Below, in pieces: positions 1 to 8,400 of a stretch of DNA of 54,842 nucleotides. Every line of letters starts with the position of its first letter. Position 1 is the first letter of the stretch. The notes under the pieces were generated by a model. That model ran no database searches. It had not been told where the DNA came from and saw only the letters and a program-made list of their open reading frames with translations. The stretch comes from Pseudobacteriovorax sp. (GTDB taxonomy: Bacteria; Bdellovibrionota_B; Oligoflexia; Oligoflexales; Oligoflexaceae): positions 1-54,842 of the forward strand of contig JABSRP010000047.1 of assembly GCA_013215145.1 (NCBI GenBank). The letters are read 5' to 3'. Made by a program: the position numbers and the translations under genes.

Positions 1-2
1 CA

Positions 3-68
3 CCAAGAAGTACCTATAAATATTACGGTTCTAACTGGTACTGGGAGCTGAATCCAGCCTTAAGTTAA
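3..68 (+). CDS. 3' end of an unidentified gene (partial)
   Basis: An open frame enters from the left edge and stops with TAA at 66-68. It encodes a short aromatic-rich tail (PRSTYKYYGSNWYWELNPALS). The reading looks protein-like, but only about 21 residues are visible and no family can be assigned. The first 20 bases recur almost exactly at 41887-41906, where the same PRSTYK peptide is encoded in a different context. Confidence 0.3.
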   Translation, partial: PRSTYKYYGSNWYWELNPALS

Positions 69-238
69 CAGCATTGGTCCAGCAAAGTTGTACAAATTAC
101 AGACAGTTTGTCGAATATTGCCTCTCCGGTAAATCTTAACCGACCAAAATTACAAACCTAAATGATGGCCAAATAATTGCATTTTAGAACTTAGCTCTTT
201 TTGTTGATGCTGTATTACCTGAACTGTTGGAGCCGAAA

Positions 239-1399
239 ATGAAAAACCTGAGTACATGCCTACTGTTTGCTGTGATCAGTGTACCCATACATGGGGCCAA
301 TATTACCTCCAACGAGGCCTTCCAAGAAAATGGAGGCTCCGTCATCGAACCTTTGGCCATCGAAGAGAATCAGAAAGAATTCGAATTTCTTTTTGATCGC
401 TTTGAGAACGTTCGTATTTTTCCCGATAACTCAGAACTTACCGGCGACATTAATCGACTCAGAGGGTCTTTTCATTTCGGTTTGTCTCATGCGATTACTC
501 TTGGGACCTCGCTGACTTTGACGGATCAAACCAATATCACGAATAGAGATTTTTTTAAGGATCAATCCCTCGATGCTAATCTAGGTTTGCATGGAAAGTT
601 GGTTTTACTACGATCTGATTCCTATGCCTTCACCATCATTCCTTTTTTCGAAACTGGCTTATCTGATAAATCAAGTTATGCCTCAAACTCCAAATCAAAG
701 CTAGGAGTTGTCCTATCAGGAATGTATGATTTCACATGGCTAGAGCTCATCACAAATGCTCACTTAAGATTTCGACCAGCCGCAATCCATGACATTTATC
801 GTATAGCAAATGATCAAGGATTTGGATTTAAACTTGCGAAAACATTTGATCAAATAAGACTTTGGTCCGAGTTTTTTCAGTCAGACCGAAAGTTTCTCAA
901 TGTCAATAGAGCCAGTGATAGGTATCGTGTAGTCTCCACTCAAAAACTTGGATTGGGAGCCTCGTGGATTATGGATAGGCATCGTTTCGAGGTTCAATAT
1001 GGAAAACCATTGTCCACTGAAACCATCGGCCTAGGACACGGTACTATTTCCGTTGGATACAGTTTTTTACTTGATTCTCCAGCACAAGCAGAATCTGATT
1101 CGGAGGTTCTTAGTCCAGACGAAAAAATAAAGCTCCTGGATGAGTTACGGGAGAATTTAACAACCGAAAAATCCCATAGCGAAAAGCTAGTGAATCAGTT
1201 GAGTTTCCAGCAAAATAATAGAGTCCGACCGGAAACTCAAAGATCCTCTTACTCTATTGAGAGGGCCGATAAGGCTATTGAAACTTTGATTGACGTCGAA
1301 AAACGCGTCAGACAAAAAGAAAAGAACAAGACATCGGCTGGAAAAAAAGTAGAACCGAAGGTTTTGCTTCCAGAGCCCAGTTCAGGTTTGTCGAATTGA
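239..1399 (+). CDS. Predicted outer-membrane or periplasmic protein, unknown function
   Basis: I chose the ATG at 239 because a GGAG lies seven bases upstream and the protein then begins with a clean signal peptide (MKNLSTCLLFAVISVPIHGA). A TTG at 227 would only add four residues. The mature part (about residues 60-285) alternates short polar and aromatic strands (for example FHFGLSHAITLGTSLTLTD and SVGYSFLLD), which resembles a small beta-barrel, so an outer-membrane location is likely. The last 100 residues are charged, helical and probably periplasmic. It stands alone, followed by the large inverted repeat that would terminate its transcript. I do not recognise a named family. Confidence 0.7.
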   Translation: MKNLSTCLLFAVISVPIHGANITSNEAFQENGGSVIEPLAIEENQKEFEFLFDRFENVRIFPDNSELTGDINRLRGSFHFGLSHAITLGTSLTLTDQTNITNRDFFKDQSLDANLGLHGKLVLLRSDSYAFTIIPFFETGLSDKSSYASNSKSKLGVVLSGMYDFTWLELITNAHLRFRPAAIHDIYRIANDQGFGFKLAKTFDQIRLWSEFFQSDRKFLNVNRASDRYRVVSTQKLGLGASWIMDRHRFEVQYGKPLSTETIGLGHGTISVGYSFLLDSPAQAESDSEVLSPDEKIKLLDELRENLTTEKSHSEKLVNQLSFQQNNRVRPETQRSSYSIERADKAIETLIDVEKRVRQKEKNKTSAGKKVEPKVLLPEPSSGLSN

Positions 1400-1410
1400 T
1401 TATTTATGAA

Positions 1411-1579
1411 GCCCGAGATGAATACTCGAATATTTAAAACGATATTAGAATCCTGTCGGTAAAACACTACGCCTTTGATGTTTGAGATATATTTTTCTCT
1501 CTTTTTCGGGCTCCATAAGTTGTACCGACAGGATTCTAATATCGTTTTAAATATTCGAGTATTCATCTCGGGCTTTTTT
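1411..1579. repeat. Perfect 51-bp inverted repeat with 61-base loop and T tract (giant hairpin)
   Basis: Bases 1411-1461 are the exact reverse complement of 1523-1573, with no mismatch in 51 positions. The loop is 1462-1522. Six T residues (1574-1579) follow the right arm, so on the + strand it looks like an oversized intrinsic terminator for the preceding gene. Ordinary terminators have stems of 6-15 bp. A perfect arm of this length points to a recent fold-back duplication, a mobile element remnant, or selection on both strands. The loop itself contains a second short TTTTTCGGGCTCC motif echoing the arm start. Confidence 0.9.
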
Positions 1580-1746
1580 GAGAAACCGGTAAAAAATGCT
1601 CTAACTCCTTAATTTCACGACATTGAGCACCACGTTTGCAATATTTAGGCAGTTGAGGTGTCTTTATAGAAAGTTCAAGAGACACCCCCTGCGAATACTC
1701 GAGTCTTGGATGGAAACCATAAAACCACGAAAGAGGGTATACTCAA

Positions 1747-2505
1747 ATGAAAATCATCGTTTTGTTAGTTCTCCTAAGTCATATAATTGGATGTACCACG
1801 ATGGGGGACTTCGATGACTCGGGTTATCATCATGATCGAGCCAACTATTCCGTATACTACATGAAACCTAGTAAGGAATCCTTTCTTCCACCCACCTGGT
1901 TTATAGAAAAAAACCGTGATGGAAACCCAATACAACCGGATGCTCCTGTGCGAGTGGGAGAATTTAGAAATAAGCATGGCTCAAAATCTCAGATCCGGTA
2001 CAAAGCACTAAACTTACTATTCGAACATAAAACCACCAACGGAATTATTTCCGTAGTCAGCTTTCCATTGAGAGAAACAGAACGAATCAAAAAACTAAAT
2101 ATATTGGCGAAAAACTTTGCTAATTCCCTTTCTGGTTCCTACCACGTTTCTGCTTCATTTGACGGACATTTTGCTGTTGGAGCTTCGAGTCGATGGGCAA
2201 GTCAGATCATTAAGCAGCAATCAGTGACAAAAGGAAGTCGAGAAATACATGATGTCACCATCCAACTCTACAACTCTGACCAGTTAAAAGTTAATCCTAA
2301 TCACAAGGACAAAAAGATCAGACTAGTATTTGTCAGAGCCCAGGCGGATTATGGTTGGACTGAATTAGGTGAAGCAAGTCTGGGAGTCTATGCCGGCGGC
2401 CACTTTCCAGCACTAGTAGTTATCGGGTACTCTATGGATCACGATTATTTTGATGAGTTTGAGCCTGATTTTAATCGCTTTTTAAAGCAGATTAAATTTC
2501 ACTAA
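1747..2505 (+). CDS. Predicted lipoprotein, unknown function
   Basis: The protein begins MKIIVLLVLLSHIIGCTTMG, a lipoprotein signal peptide with the modified Cys at residue 16 inside a HIIGC lipobox, so it should be anchored in an envelope membrane. GAGG lies about ten bases before the ATG. The rest (about 235 residues) is a mixed alpha/beta globular domain without motifs I recognise. It contains a run of short strands around VVSFPLRETERIKKLNILA and a late LVFVRAQADYGWTEL segment. It is transcribed alone and converges on the fasciclin gene across a shared terminator. Function unknown. Confidence 0.75.
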   Translation: MKIIVLLVLLSHIIGCTTMGDFDDSGYHHDRANYSVYYMKPSKESFLPPTWFIEKNRDGNPIQPDAPVRVGEFRNKHGSKSQIRYKALNLLFEHKTTNGIISVVSFPLRETERIKKLNILAKNFANSLSGSYHVSASFDGHFAVGASSRWASQIIKQQSVTKGSREIHDVTIQLYNSDQLKVNPNHKDKKIRLVFVRAQADYGWTELGEASLGVYAGGHFPALVVIGYSMDHDYFDEFEPDFNRFLKQIKFH

Positions 2506-2564
2506 TAACCAACTGACCATTTGTTCTGAAAAAAATGGAATGAACAAAAATGGTGCTTGATAAA

Positions 2565-2595
2565 AAAAACCAAATGCCGACAGCATTTGGTTTTT
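2565..2595. terminator. Bidirectional intrinsic terminator
   Basis: A 13-bp stem (2565-2577 with 2583-2595) around a five-base loop has A-rich and T-rich flanks, so it has a U tract in both directions. It sits between the convergent lipoprotein and fasciclin genes and can end both transcripts. Confidence 0.85.
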
Positions 2596-2623
2596 ATCAA
2601 TGCGACGTTTTTTACTTCCAGGA

Positions 2624-3532
2624 TTAAGGTATGAGAACCTTATCGATGACATGGATCACTCCGTTGCCAGCGATAACATCGGTTGCAGTTATAGACGATT
2701 CATTGACCTTCGCACCACCATCACTTGAAATCGAAATCGAGCTACCTTCTAAGCTGGTTAGGCTAGATTCCGCTAGGACTGCCTCCGCCTTTAAGGAACC
2801 AGATACAACATGATAGCTAAGTATATCGATCAGTTGTTGTTTGTTTTCCGGTTGCAACAATGACTCTAGAGTTCCTTCAGGTAAGGCTGCAAAAGCGTCA
2901 TCGGTAGGTGCAAAGATGGTAAAGGGACCATCTCCTTTCAAGGTTTCCGTAAGCCCTGCCGCTTCAATCGCAGCGACTAGGGTGTTAAATCCAGCGGAAC
3001 TCGCGACTTCCACGGCATCTTTAGGTATTAAGACGGAATCAATCACGTGAATGGTACCATTACTTGCGGCTATATCTGTGCTAACGATGGAAGCACCGTT
3101 TACTGTGACTTTATCTTTATCTATCGCCAAGTTTTGACCAAAAACGGTGGCAATACTTGTTTGCGCTAAGACGTCAGAGCTACTGAGTGAACCCGGAACA
3201 ACATGAAACAACAGAATATCTATAAGCTTTTGTTTGTTTTCAGGTAGTAAAAGTGAATCTAGAGTTCCTTCCGGCAGTGCAGCAAAAGCCTCATCTGTAG
3301 GGGCAAATACGGTAAAGGGTCCCTCTGAGTCCAATGTCTCAACCAAGTCGGCAGCATCGACGGCAGCGAGTAGAGTCGAAAAACTCTCATTTTCACTAAC
3401 TGTCGTTGCTATCGTATCCTCGCTGGTGAGAAGTGTCGGTGCGGGCTGATCGTTATCGTCATCAGAACCACATGCTACTAAAGAAAAGGATACGGCCAAA
3501 AGTAATGCTTTGCTCTTTATTTTTGTAATCAT
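2624..3532 (-). CDS. Lipoprotein with two fasciclin (FAS1) domains
   Basis: The N-terminus carries a lipoprotein signal ending in LVACGSDD, followed by an acidic linker. Two FAS1 domains follow, roughly residues 45-170 and 175-302. Each contains the family hallmarks: a GPFTVFAPTDEAFAALPEGTL or GPFTIFAPTDDAFAALPEGTL segment, a central LLFHVVPG or LSYHVVSG, and a final IHVIDSVLIP or IHVIDKVLIP. FAS1 domains mediate adhesion and protein-protein contacts at cell surfaces. The two domains are close to each other in sequence, which suggests an internal duplication. AGAGGAG precedes the ATG. It is a single-gene unit. Confidence 0.9.
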   Translation of the reverse strand: MITKIKSKALLLAVSFSLVACGSDDDNDQPAPTLLTSEDTIATTVSENESFSTLLAAVDAADLVETLDSEGPFTVFAPTDEAFAALPEGTLDSLLLPENKQKLIDILLFHVVPGSLSSSDVLAQTSIATVFGQNLAIDKDKVTVNGASIVSTDIAASNGTIHVIDSVLIPKDAVEVASSAGFNTLVAAIEAAGLTETLKGDGPFTIFAPTDDAFAALPEGTLESLLQPENKQQLIDILSYHVVSGSLKAEAVLAESSLTSLEGSSISISSDGGAKVNESSITATDVIAGNGVIHVIDKVLIP

Positions 3533-3976
3533 GGATTAACTCCTCTGTGTTGGTGATAATCCACTTATCGACTTTCTTGTGTAATTCTTTAGCAAAATTT
3601 TTCCAATATTTTTAGCTCTATAATAATTTTTATAGCAACTATTTATATTAATTGACGAAAAATCGGAAAAAATTACGATAATTAATGCAACATATTTTTC
3701 AAATATCTGTATTTATTAACTTTTTAGTGCAATTTTGATATTTTTTTAGCGATATATTCCTTCAAACTCTATATGTAGGCCCTTCACAAGGGCTCAGAAA
3801 TTGTAACTACATGACCTTCGATTAGCCTAAGTACCTAAAATTATGCCTAGCGTCTTCACTCTCACACTTGTGTTACTATATATTAAATACCAATATCATA
3901 AAGTTTTGAAATTTCTATTTATTTTCTAAAGAAATATTACGAAGTATCCGAAGAGTATTATTGAAAGGAGGATATT
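3533..3976. other. AT-rich divergent intergenic region
   Basis: This 444-bp stretch separates divergently transcribed genes and must hold both promoters. It is strongly AT-rich, with many short A and T runs. A six-bp stem (3779-3784 with 3788-3793) around a CAC loop is visible but lacks a T tract. I see no credible coding frame. Confidence 0.6.
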
Positions 3977-4825
3977 ATGAAGATCGACATCTCTCGACTA
4001 CGAAAAGAAATCGATCTTTTCTCCTTTGATGACCCTAGTCTCTTCCTCAAGGAACTATATGCTCTAGCAAAAGATACTAGTAAGACATTTACCATCAAAG
4101 ACTTTTCAGAAGCACTCGGGTTCGGATCTAACAACACCATGGCCCAGGTTCACTCTGGCCATCGAAAGATTACAGATAAATCAGTGGGAAAGATTACAGA
4201 ATCGCTTGGTATGAATCGGAGCGAGTCCAAGTACTTTGATTCCATAGCAAAGCTAAAATACTCTCAAGACCAATCAGAAAAAGAGAAGCTTTTATCATTA
4301 GTATTAGAACTAAGGAGTCGTCATAACTTCCCTAAAGAAAAGCACAAGGAGCTGGATTTTTTCAATAGTTGGCATCATGCGGTGGTATTCGAGATCCTTG
4401 ATCAAAACGAAGCGAAGACTTTAGATGAGATAAGAAGTAAGTTTGCGATTCCCATCTCTGCTCAAGAGCTACAAAAAAGCTTAGACTTTCTTTCCGGTCT
4501 AGGTTTCGTTTCTTTAGAATCTAACGAACCACCAAAATACAGGAAGACTAAAGAAGACTTTTCAACTACCAATGCAGTACCAGGGTTAGCCATCGTCAGA
4601 TTTCACCAAGAGATGATGAATCTTGCTAAAGAGTCACTAGTGGAGACTCCGCCTAATCAAAGAGACATCTCTGCGGTCACAATTTCTGTCGACCAAAAAA
4701 CCGTTGAAAGAATCAAAGATGATATCGCGCTATTTCGCAAGTATTTAATGTTCTTGGCATCGACTTGTGAGGATAAAGAACAGGTCATGCAACTAAACAT
4801 TCAGCTTTTTCCCCTGAGCAAATAG
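3977..4825 (+). CDS. TIGR02147 family protein (putative regulator)
   Basis: A strong AAAGGAGGA ribosome site lies just before the ATG. The protein has the arrangement of the TIGR02147 family: an N-terminal segment (DISRLRKEIDLFSFDDPSLFLKELY region), an HTH-like stretch around residues 38-60 (FTIKDFSEALGFGSNNTMAQVHSG), a DFFNSWHHAVVFEIL signature near residue 130, and a C-terminal domain with the SAVTISVDQKTVERIKDDI segment. Known members occur in many copies in Fibrobacter and Bdellovibrio-like genomes and often sit beside lipoprotein genes. Their exact role is not established. Here the next gene starts nine bases downstream, so the pair is co-transcribed. Confidence 0.85.
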   Translation: MKIDISRLRKEIDLFSFDDPSLFLKELYALAKDTSKTFTIKDFSEALGFGSNNTMAQVHSGHRKITDKSVGKITESLGMNRSESKYFDSIAKLKYSQDQSEKEKLLSLVLELRSRHNFPKEKHKELDFFNSWHHAVVFEILDQNEAKTLDEIRSKFAIPISAQELQKSLDFLSGLGFVSLESNEPPKYRKTKEDFSTTNAVPGLAIVRFHQEMMNLAKESLVETPPNQRDISAVTISVDQKTVERIKDDIALFRKYLMFLASTCEDKEQVMQLNIQLFPLSK

Positions 4826-4834
4826 GATAAACCT

Positions 4835-5698
4835 ATGTTAGATGTCTTTAGCATTACAAAAAGCTTGTTTCTTGGACTGATGATACATTACCTCATAGGA
4901 TGTGGAGTCAATGCCGGCAATCCCGACTCTTCCGCGGGAACCAAAGGGGTGATTAGCTTCTTCATTACCGACGCGCCTGTCGATGAGTTTACCTCAGTGA
5001 CCCTTGCTCCCGAAAGTCTGAGATTTTCTACCAGCGAGGCTTACGTTGTCGATCTTTCCGGAGATGAGATCGATTTATTAAACTATCGGAATGGTAAAAC
5101 CCTCTCGCTGATGAATGATTTCGAAGTTGCCGTCGGCGATATTTCGGCCTTTCAATTACTTCTGTCGGAATCCAATCAAATGTTAACAGGAACAAACCTT
5201 GAAGGCGAAGACGAATCGATCATCATCCTAGACGATAACGGAGACCCAGCTGATCACCTTGTTTTTGCTGGTCAGCAGTCTGTGACGGAGTCGGTATCTT
5301 CGTCTTTAATCGTGGATGTCGACCTGCAAAAATCCATGAGAGCTTTGACGGAGACGGAGAAAGAAAACCTAAATCTCGACTCTGACATCCGATTCGCCAT
5401 CCAACAGTCTCACAATTTTTATGACCGCTCGAAGTTGGGCACGCTGACTGTGAGTAATTTGGCGGCCGGCAGCAAGCTTTGCCTCTCGCTCAGCTCACTT
5501 GGCGATTCATTTAGCTCTTGCCTCGGCGCATCACAATTTCCCGGCACTGCCGATGACGACGGAGAGCTGAAGTTGATTACGGTTCAACCGGGTACTTATC
5601 AATTATTCCTAAATACGTCGAATCAGTACAGCAAGATAGGCTCGGCCATTATCATCAGTGAAGGCGACGATTTGGTTCTAGACGCCAATACCCTATAG
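4835..5698 (+). CDS. DUF4382-type lipoprotein
   Basis: The N-terminus has a hydrophobic segment ending in a lipobox (YLIGCGVNAG), so the protein is probably lipidated at Cys 23. The following region opens GVISFFITDAPVDEFTSV and later reads EIDLLNYRNGKTLSLMNDFEVAVGDISAFQLLLSE, the pattern of DUF4382 domains (a beta-sandwich found in bacterial surface lipoproteins). A second beta-rich part (about residues 205-287, LGTLTVSNLAAGSKLCLSL onwards) looks like a separate carbohydrate-binding-type or Ig-like module. It is immediately downstream of the TIGR02147 gene, an association common in this lineage. Function unknown. Confidence 0.75.
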   Translation: MLDVFSITKSLFLGLMIHYLIGCGVNAGNPDSSAGTKGVISFFITDAPVDEFTSVTLAPESLRFSTSEAYVVDLSGDEIDLLNYRNGKTLSLMNDFEVAVGDISAFQLLLSESNQMLTGTNLEGEDESIIILDDNGDPADHLVFAGQQSVTESVSSSLIVDVDLQKSMRALTETEKENLNLDSDIRFAIQQSHNFYDRSKLGTLTVSNLAAGSKLCLSLSSLGDSFSSCLGASQFPGTADDDGELKLITVQPGTYQLFLNTSNQYSKIGSAIIISEGDDLVLDANTL

Positions 5699-5759
5699 AT
5701 GCTATCTGAGAGATTTGCTAGAATCTTCGGACTTCGTAGCAGTCAAAAAGGTTGATGAA

Positions 5760-6554
5760 ATGACGACATTGAAAATCAGAAAGATGCCCGCTCAGCTAAA
5801 AAATGGAAAGGTGCAGTACTTTCTAGATACCGATAAATCTATACTCTTGAATGAATTTCTTGGCGCTAAGCTCTCCTTTTCGTTTACCGGTAAAATCAAC
5901 TGTATCGCTTGCGATCGTAGCATAAAAAAAACCTTCAACCAGGGTCACTGCTTTCCTTGCTTTCAGTCTTTAGCTTCCTGTGACTCCTGTATTGTTAAAC
6001 CTGAGACTTGTCACTTTCACAAGGGAACATGCCGGGAGCCTGATTGGGGTCAAGAGCATTGCTTTCAAGACCATACGATCTATCTAGCTAACTCGTCAGG
6101 TTTGAAAGTTGGGATTACGCGAGGGATTAATCCAAATACGCGGTGGATCGACCAAGGAGCTACGGCAGGAATCATCGTAGGGACCGTTAAAGACCGCCTT
6201 ACTGCCGGTAAAGTTGAAGTGAGCCTGAAGAAACAGTTCGCGGACAAAACAAATTGGCGCAAAATGCTATCGTCTGATCCCGAAGAGGTAGACTTGGTTG
6301 GTGAGCGTAAAAAACTGCTAGAAGACCTTCCAGATTTAGTTTCTAAGCATCTAGAGCCCAGCGCAAGTAAAGTGCAAAAAATCAAATTTCCGATTTTGCA
6401 GTATCCTGAGAAAGTGAAGTCTCACAATTTCGATAAAACACCAGAGGTATCTGGAGTTCTGCACGGCATCAAAGGACAGTATGTCATCCTCGATTCGGGG
6501 GTACTGAATCTACGAAAATTCTCAGGATATCAAGTTGCATTTGATGCATCTTAA
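5760..6554 (+). CDS. DUF2797 family protein with zinc-ribbon-like cysteines
   Basis: I start at ATG 5760 (AAGG seven bases upstream) rather than an in-frame TTG at 5715. The protein has a cysteine cluster (CIACDRS, CFPCFQS, CDSCIVKPETC) that looks like one or two zinc ribbons. It is followed by the LANSSGLKVGITRG and RWIDQGA segments typical of DUF2797. Known members pair a Cys-rich N-terminus with a GIY-YIG-like fold (YLANSSGLKVGITR); biochemical function is not settled and may involve nucleic acid. It is probably the third gene of the unit that starts at 3977. Confidence 0.8.
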   Translation: MTTLKIRKMPAQLKNGKVQYFLDTDKSILLNEFLGAKLSFSFTGKINCIACDRSIKKTFNQGHCFPCFQSLASCDSCIVKPETCHFHKGTCREPDWGQEHCFQDHTIYLANSSGLKVGITRGINPNTRWIDQGATAGIIVGTVKDRLTAGKVEVSLKKQFADKTNWRKMLSSDPEEVDLVGERKKLLEDLPDLVSKHLEPSASKVQKIKFPILQYPEKVKSHNFDKTPEVSGVLHGIKGQYVILDSGVLNLRKFSGYQVAFDAS

Positions 6555-6592
6555 GCCCTCACGATCGCTGCTCTCGATAATCTAGAGGGCTT
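6553..6592. terminator. Terminator-like stem between convergent genes
   Basis: An eight-bp stem (AAGCCCTC 6553-6560 with GAGGGCTT 6585-6592) with a 24-base loop overlaps the stop codons of both converging genes. The T tract is short, so it is a weak candidate. Confidence 0.5.
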
Positions 6593-8112
6593 TAATCTAG
6601 CTCGATGGTTTCAAACCCGTCTGTAGCTTCTTCAAAAGGCTTAAGTGCTGGAGCTCCTTGTCCTCGGTCCTCATCAAAACCAACCTCTCGCACTAATTGA
6701 GAGTCAGTCAAATCAGAGGCATCAAACTCTTGGATTTCCACTTCCATACCATTTGACGAACCCGAACCTGTCGACAGGTATTTGCGTGCGATCGTCTCAA
6801 ACTCTTTACGGGCAGACCCTGGAACCACACGCCCTCGTCTGCCAGTAGCGAGCCAGGATTGAACTAAGCTACTTGGATCCATTTGGGCTGCGGCAAAATA
6901 GAGTTGGTTCGTGCCGTTATTTAACCGATCTAACCCTTTTAAAATCTCAACCCTAGCAGTGGCCTCAACCAATCTAATCGCTTGCCTTAAGATAAATTGC
7001 TTCCCGTCGCTATTGGAGTGACTGATTTTTTTCATGTAGCGAGACACAAGGCCCGATCGCGCGTCGCCAATAGCCAAACCCACAGCGTCAACATCAACGG
7101 CAAAACCCTGCTCAGCTAGCGCCATTAAAGCCTCCATGCGTACCCAAAACTTAGGGTTACGCAATGCTTGGAACAGAAATATTTCACCACCGGAGCGGAA
7201 GTTTTTCCGGATTTCTTTGACGGTCTTCCATTGCTGGTAAACAAAGCGATGAGACAAGCCAAGTCTCCAGGACTCCTGATCTTCAGCGGTAACCCTATTT
7301 TCTACCGGTTTGCGCACAGGTGCAGGGTTTGGCAATGGCCAATAAGGGTTCTTAATATCGCTCAGTTCCACCTCATCTAGATTCACTATCGGGACTTCAG
7401 GCGGGGCTATGTTTTTGACTACCGGTTTTGGCTTCGGCTGGGGCTTCCTTTGAACTGGTCTCGGAGGAGGTTCGATAGCGGGTTCCTCTAGGTTAAACGA
7501 TTCATCTCCAAGAAAAGTCTCGAGAAATAAATCTTCGTCGCCCAAGGAATAGACAAATAGCGCTGCAACGGTAAGCAAGGCTAGGATCGAAACCATACTG
7601 CGATTTTTCTTAAAAAAACTGATGGTATCACCGATTTTCGAAAACCCATCTGAAGGTGCTTGACCTCCGGCTGGAAAGGCTCTCAGATTCACCCGTGAAG
7701 GCTCGTGGGACTCGTCTCCATCGAGGCCCGTATCTCCAGCTCCATAGTCGTAAGGATTTAGGCCATCAATCATCCCAGAGGATTCGGGAAGGTTACCGAA
7801 GTTATTCAGCCTGGGATCAACCTCAGCTTCACTATGAGTGTAGAGCTCAACACCAGAGCCAGTTGTGGAAGTGCCAGAGGTTGTCGAGACACCCTGCCCA
7901 GCCAAATCGTGGGTCGGTGCGTTGTTATCAACGGCAGTCACCAAATCAGCCAAATAATTGGAGATATGATCACTGCTTCGCATCTGACCTGGGGCTGGGG
8001 CCTGATCCTGAACCGCGGTGGAACTGTCGCCTAAATCGAGCCCCCCGGAAATAAAATCAGCACCGTCGACATCGATTTCCGATAGATCGATTTTTTTTGG
8101 ATCTTTTGCCAT
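6592..8112 (-). CDS. Large single-pass membrane protein with proline-rich linker and helical C-terminus, unknown
   Basis: The 506-residue protein begins with about 165 disordered, acidic and Ser/Thr/Gly-rich residues. One transmembrane segment follows near residues 172-190 (SMVSILALLTVAALFVYSL), then a Pro/Lys-rich stretch (EPPPRPVQRKPQPKPKPVV), which resembles periplasm-spanning linkers of TonB-like or motor-associated proteins. The C-terminal 220 residues are helical with HEAT-like pairs (ALRNPKFWVRMEALMALAEQG). The layout suggests a cytoplasmic N-terminus and a periplasmic helical domain, but I do not recognise the family. It is divergent from fusA and stands alone. Confidence 0.65.
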   Translation of the reverse strand: MAKDPKKIDLSEIDVDGADFISGGLDLGDSSTAVQDQAPAPGQMRSSDHISNYLADLVTAVDNNAPTHDLAGQGVSTTSGTSTTGSGVELYTHSEAEVDPRLNNFGNLPESSGMIDGLNPYDYGAGDTGLDGDESHEPSRVNLRAFPAGGQAPSDGFSKIGDTISFFKKNRSMVSILALLTVAALFVYSLGDEDLFLETFLGDESFNLEEPAIEPPPRPVQRKPQPKPKPVVKNIAPPEVPIVNLDEVELSDIKNPYWPLPNPAPVRKPVENRVTAEDQESWRLGLSHRFVYQQWKTVKEIRKNFRSGGEIFLFQALRNPKFWVRMEALMALAEQGFAVDVDAVGLAIGDARSGLVSRYMKKISHSNSDGKQFILRQAIRLVEATARVEILKGLDRLNNGTNQLYFAAAQMDPSSLVQSWLATGRRGRVVPGSARKEFETIARKYLSTGSGSSNGMEVEIQEFDASDLTDSQLVREVGFDEDRGQGAPALKPFEEATDGFETIELD

Positions 8113-8236
8113 AGATTTCCCCCAATCTTAGAGGACTTTTCGTATAGAAATAGGAAAAGTTTAGCTACAACGCGGAGAATGCTACGCAATTCCGGCTATA
8201 TAGGTCAAAAATACCTGCTATTTACAGCTTCATTTC

Positions 8237-8252
8237 GACATATAGATATGTC
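8237..8252. promoter_or_regulatory. 16-bp dyad in the fusA divergent promoter region
   Basis: GACATATAGATATGTC is a seven-bp inverted repeat with a two-base centre, lying between the divergent membrane-protein and fusA genes, about 150 bp before the fusA start. It could be an operator for either gene. Nothing in the sequence names the regulator. Confidence 0.35.
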
Positions 8253-8400
8253 ACAATACGGGGTGGGCGCATGAGGTCTGACCAAAACCACTTAGCTTAG
8301 GAAAAATCTCTTGAATATATAAGAGTGTATGGTAGTAAAACATGCTTTGGTGCGCGTAATTTTTTAACCAACTTAGTCATCCGCAAAAGGTCCACAAGTA

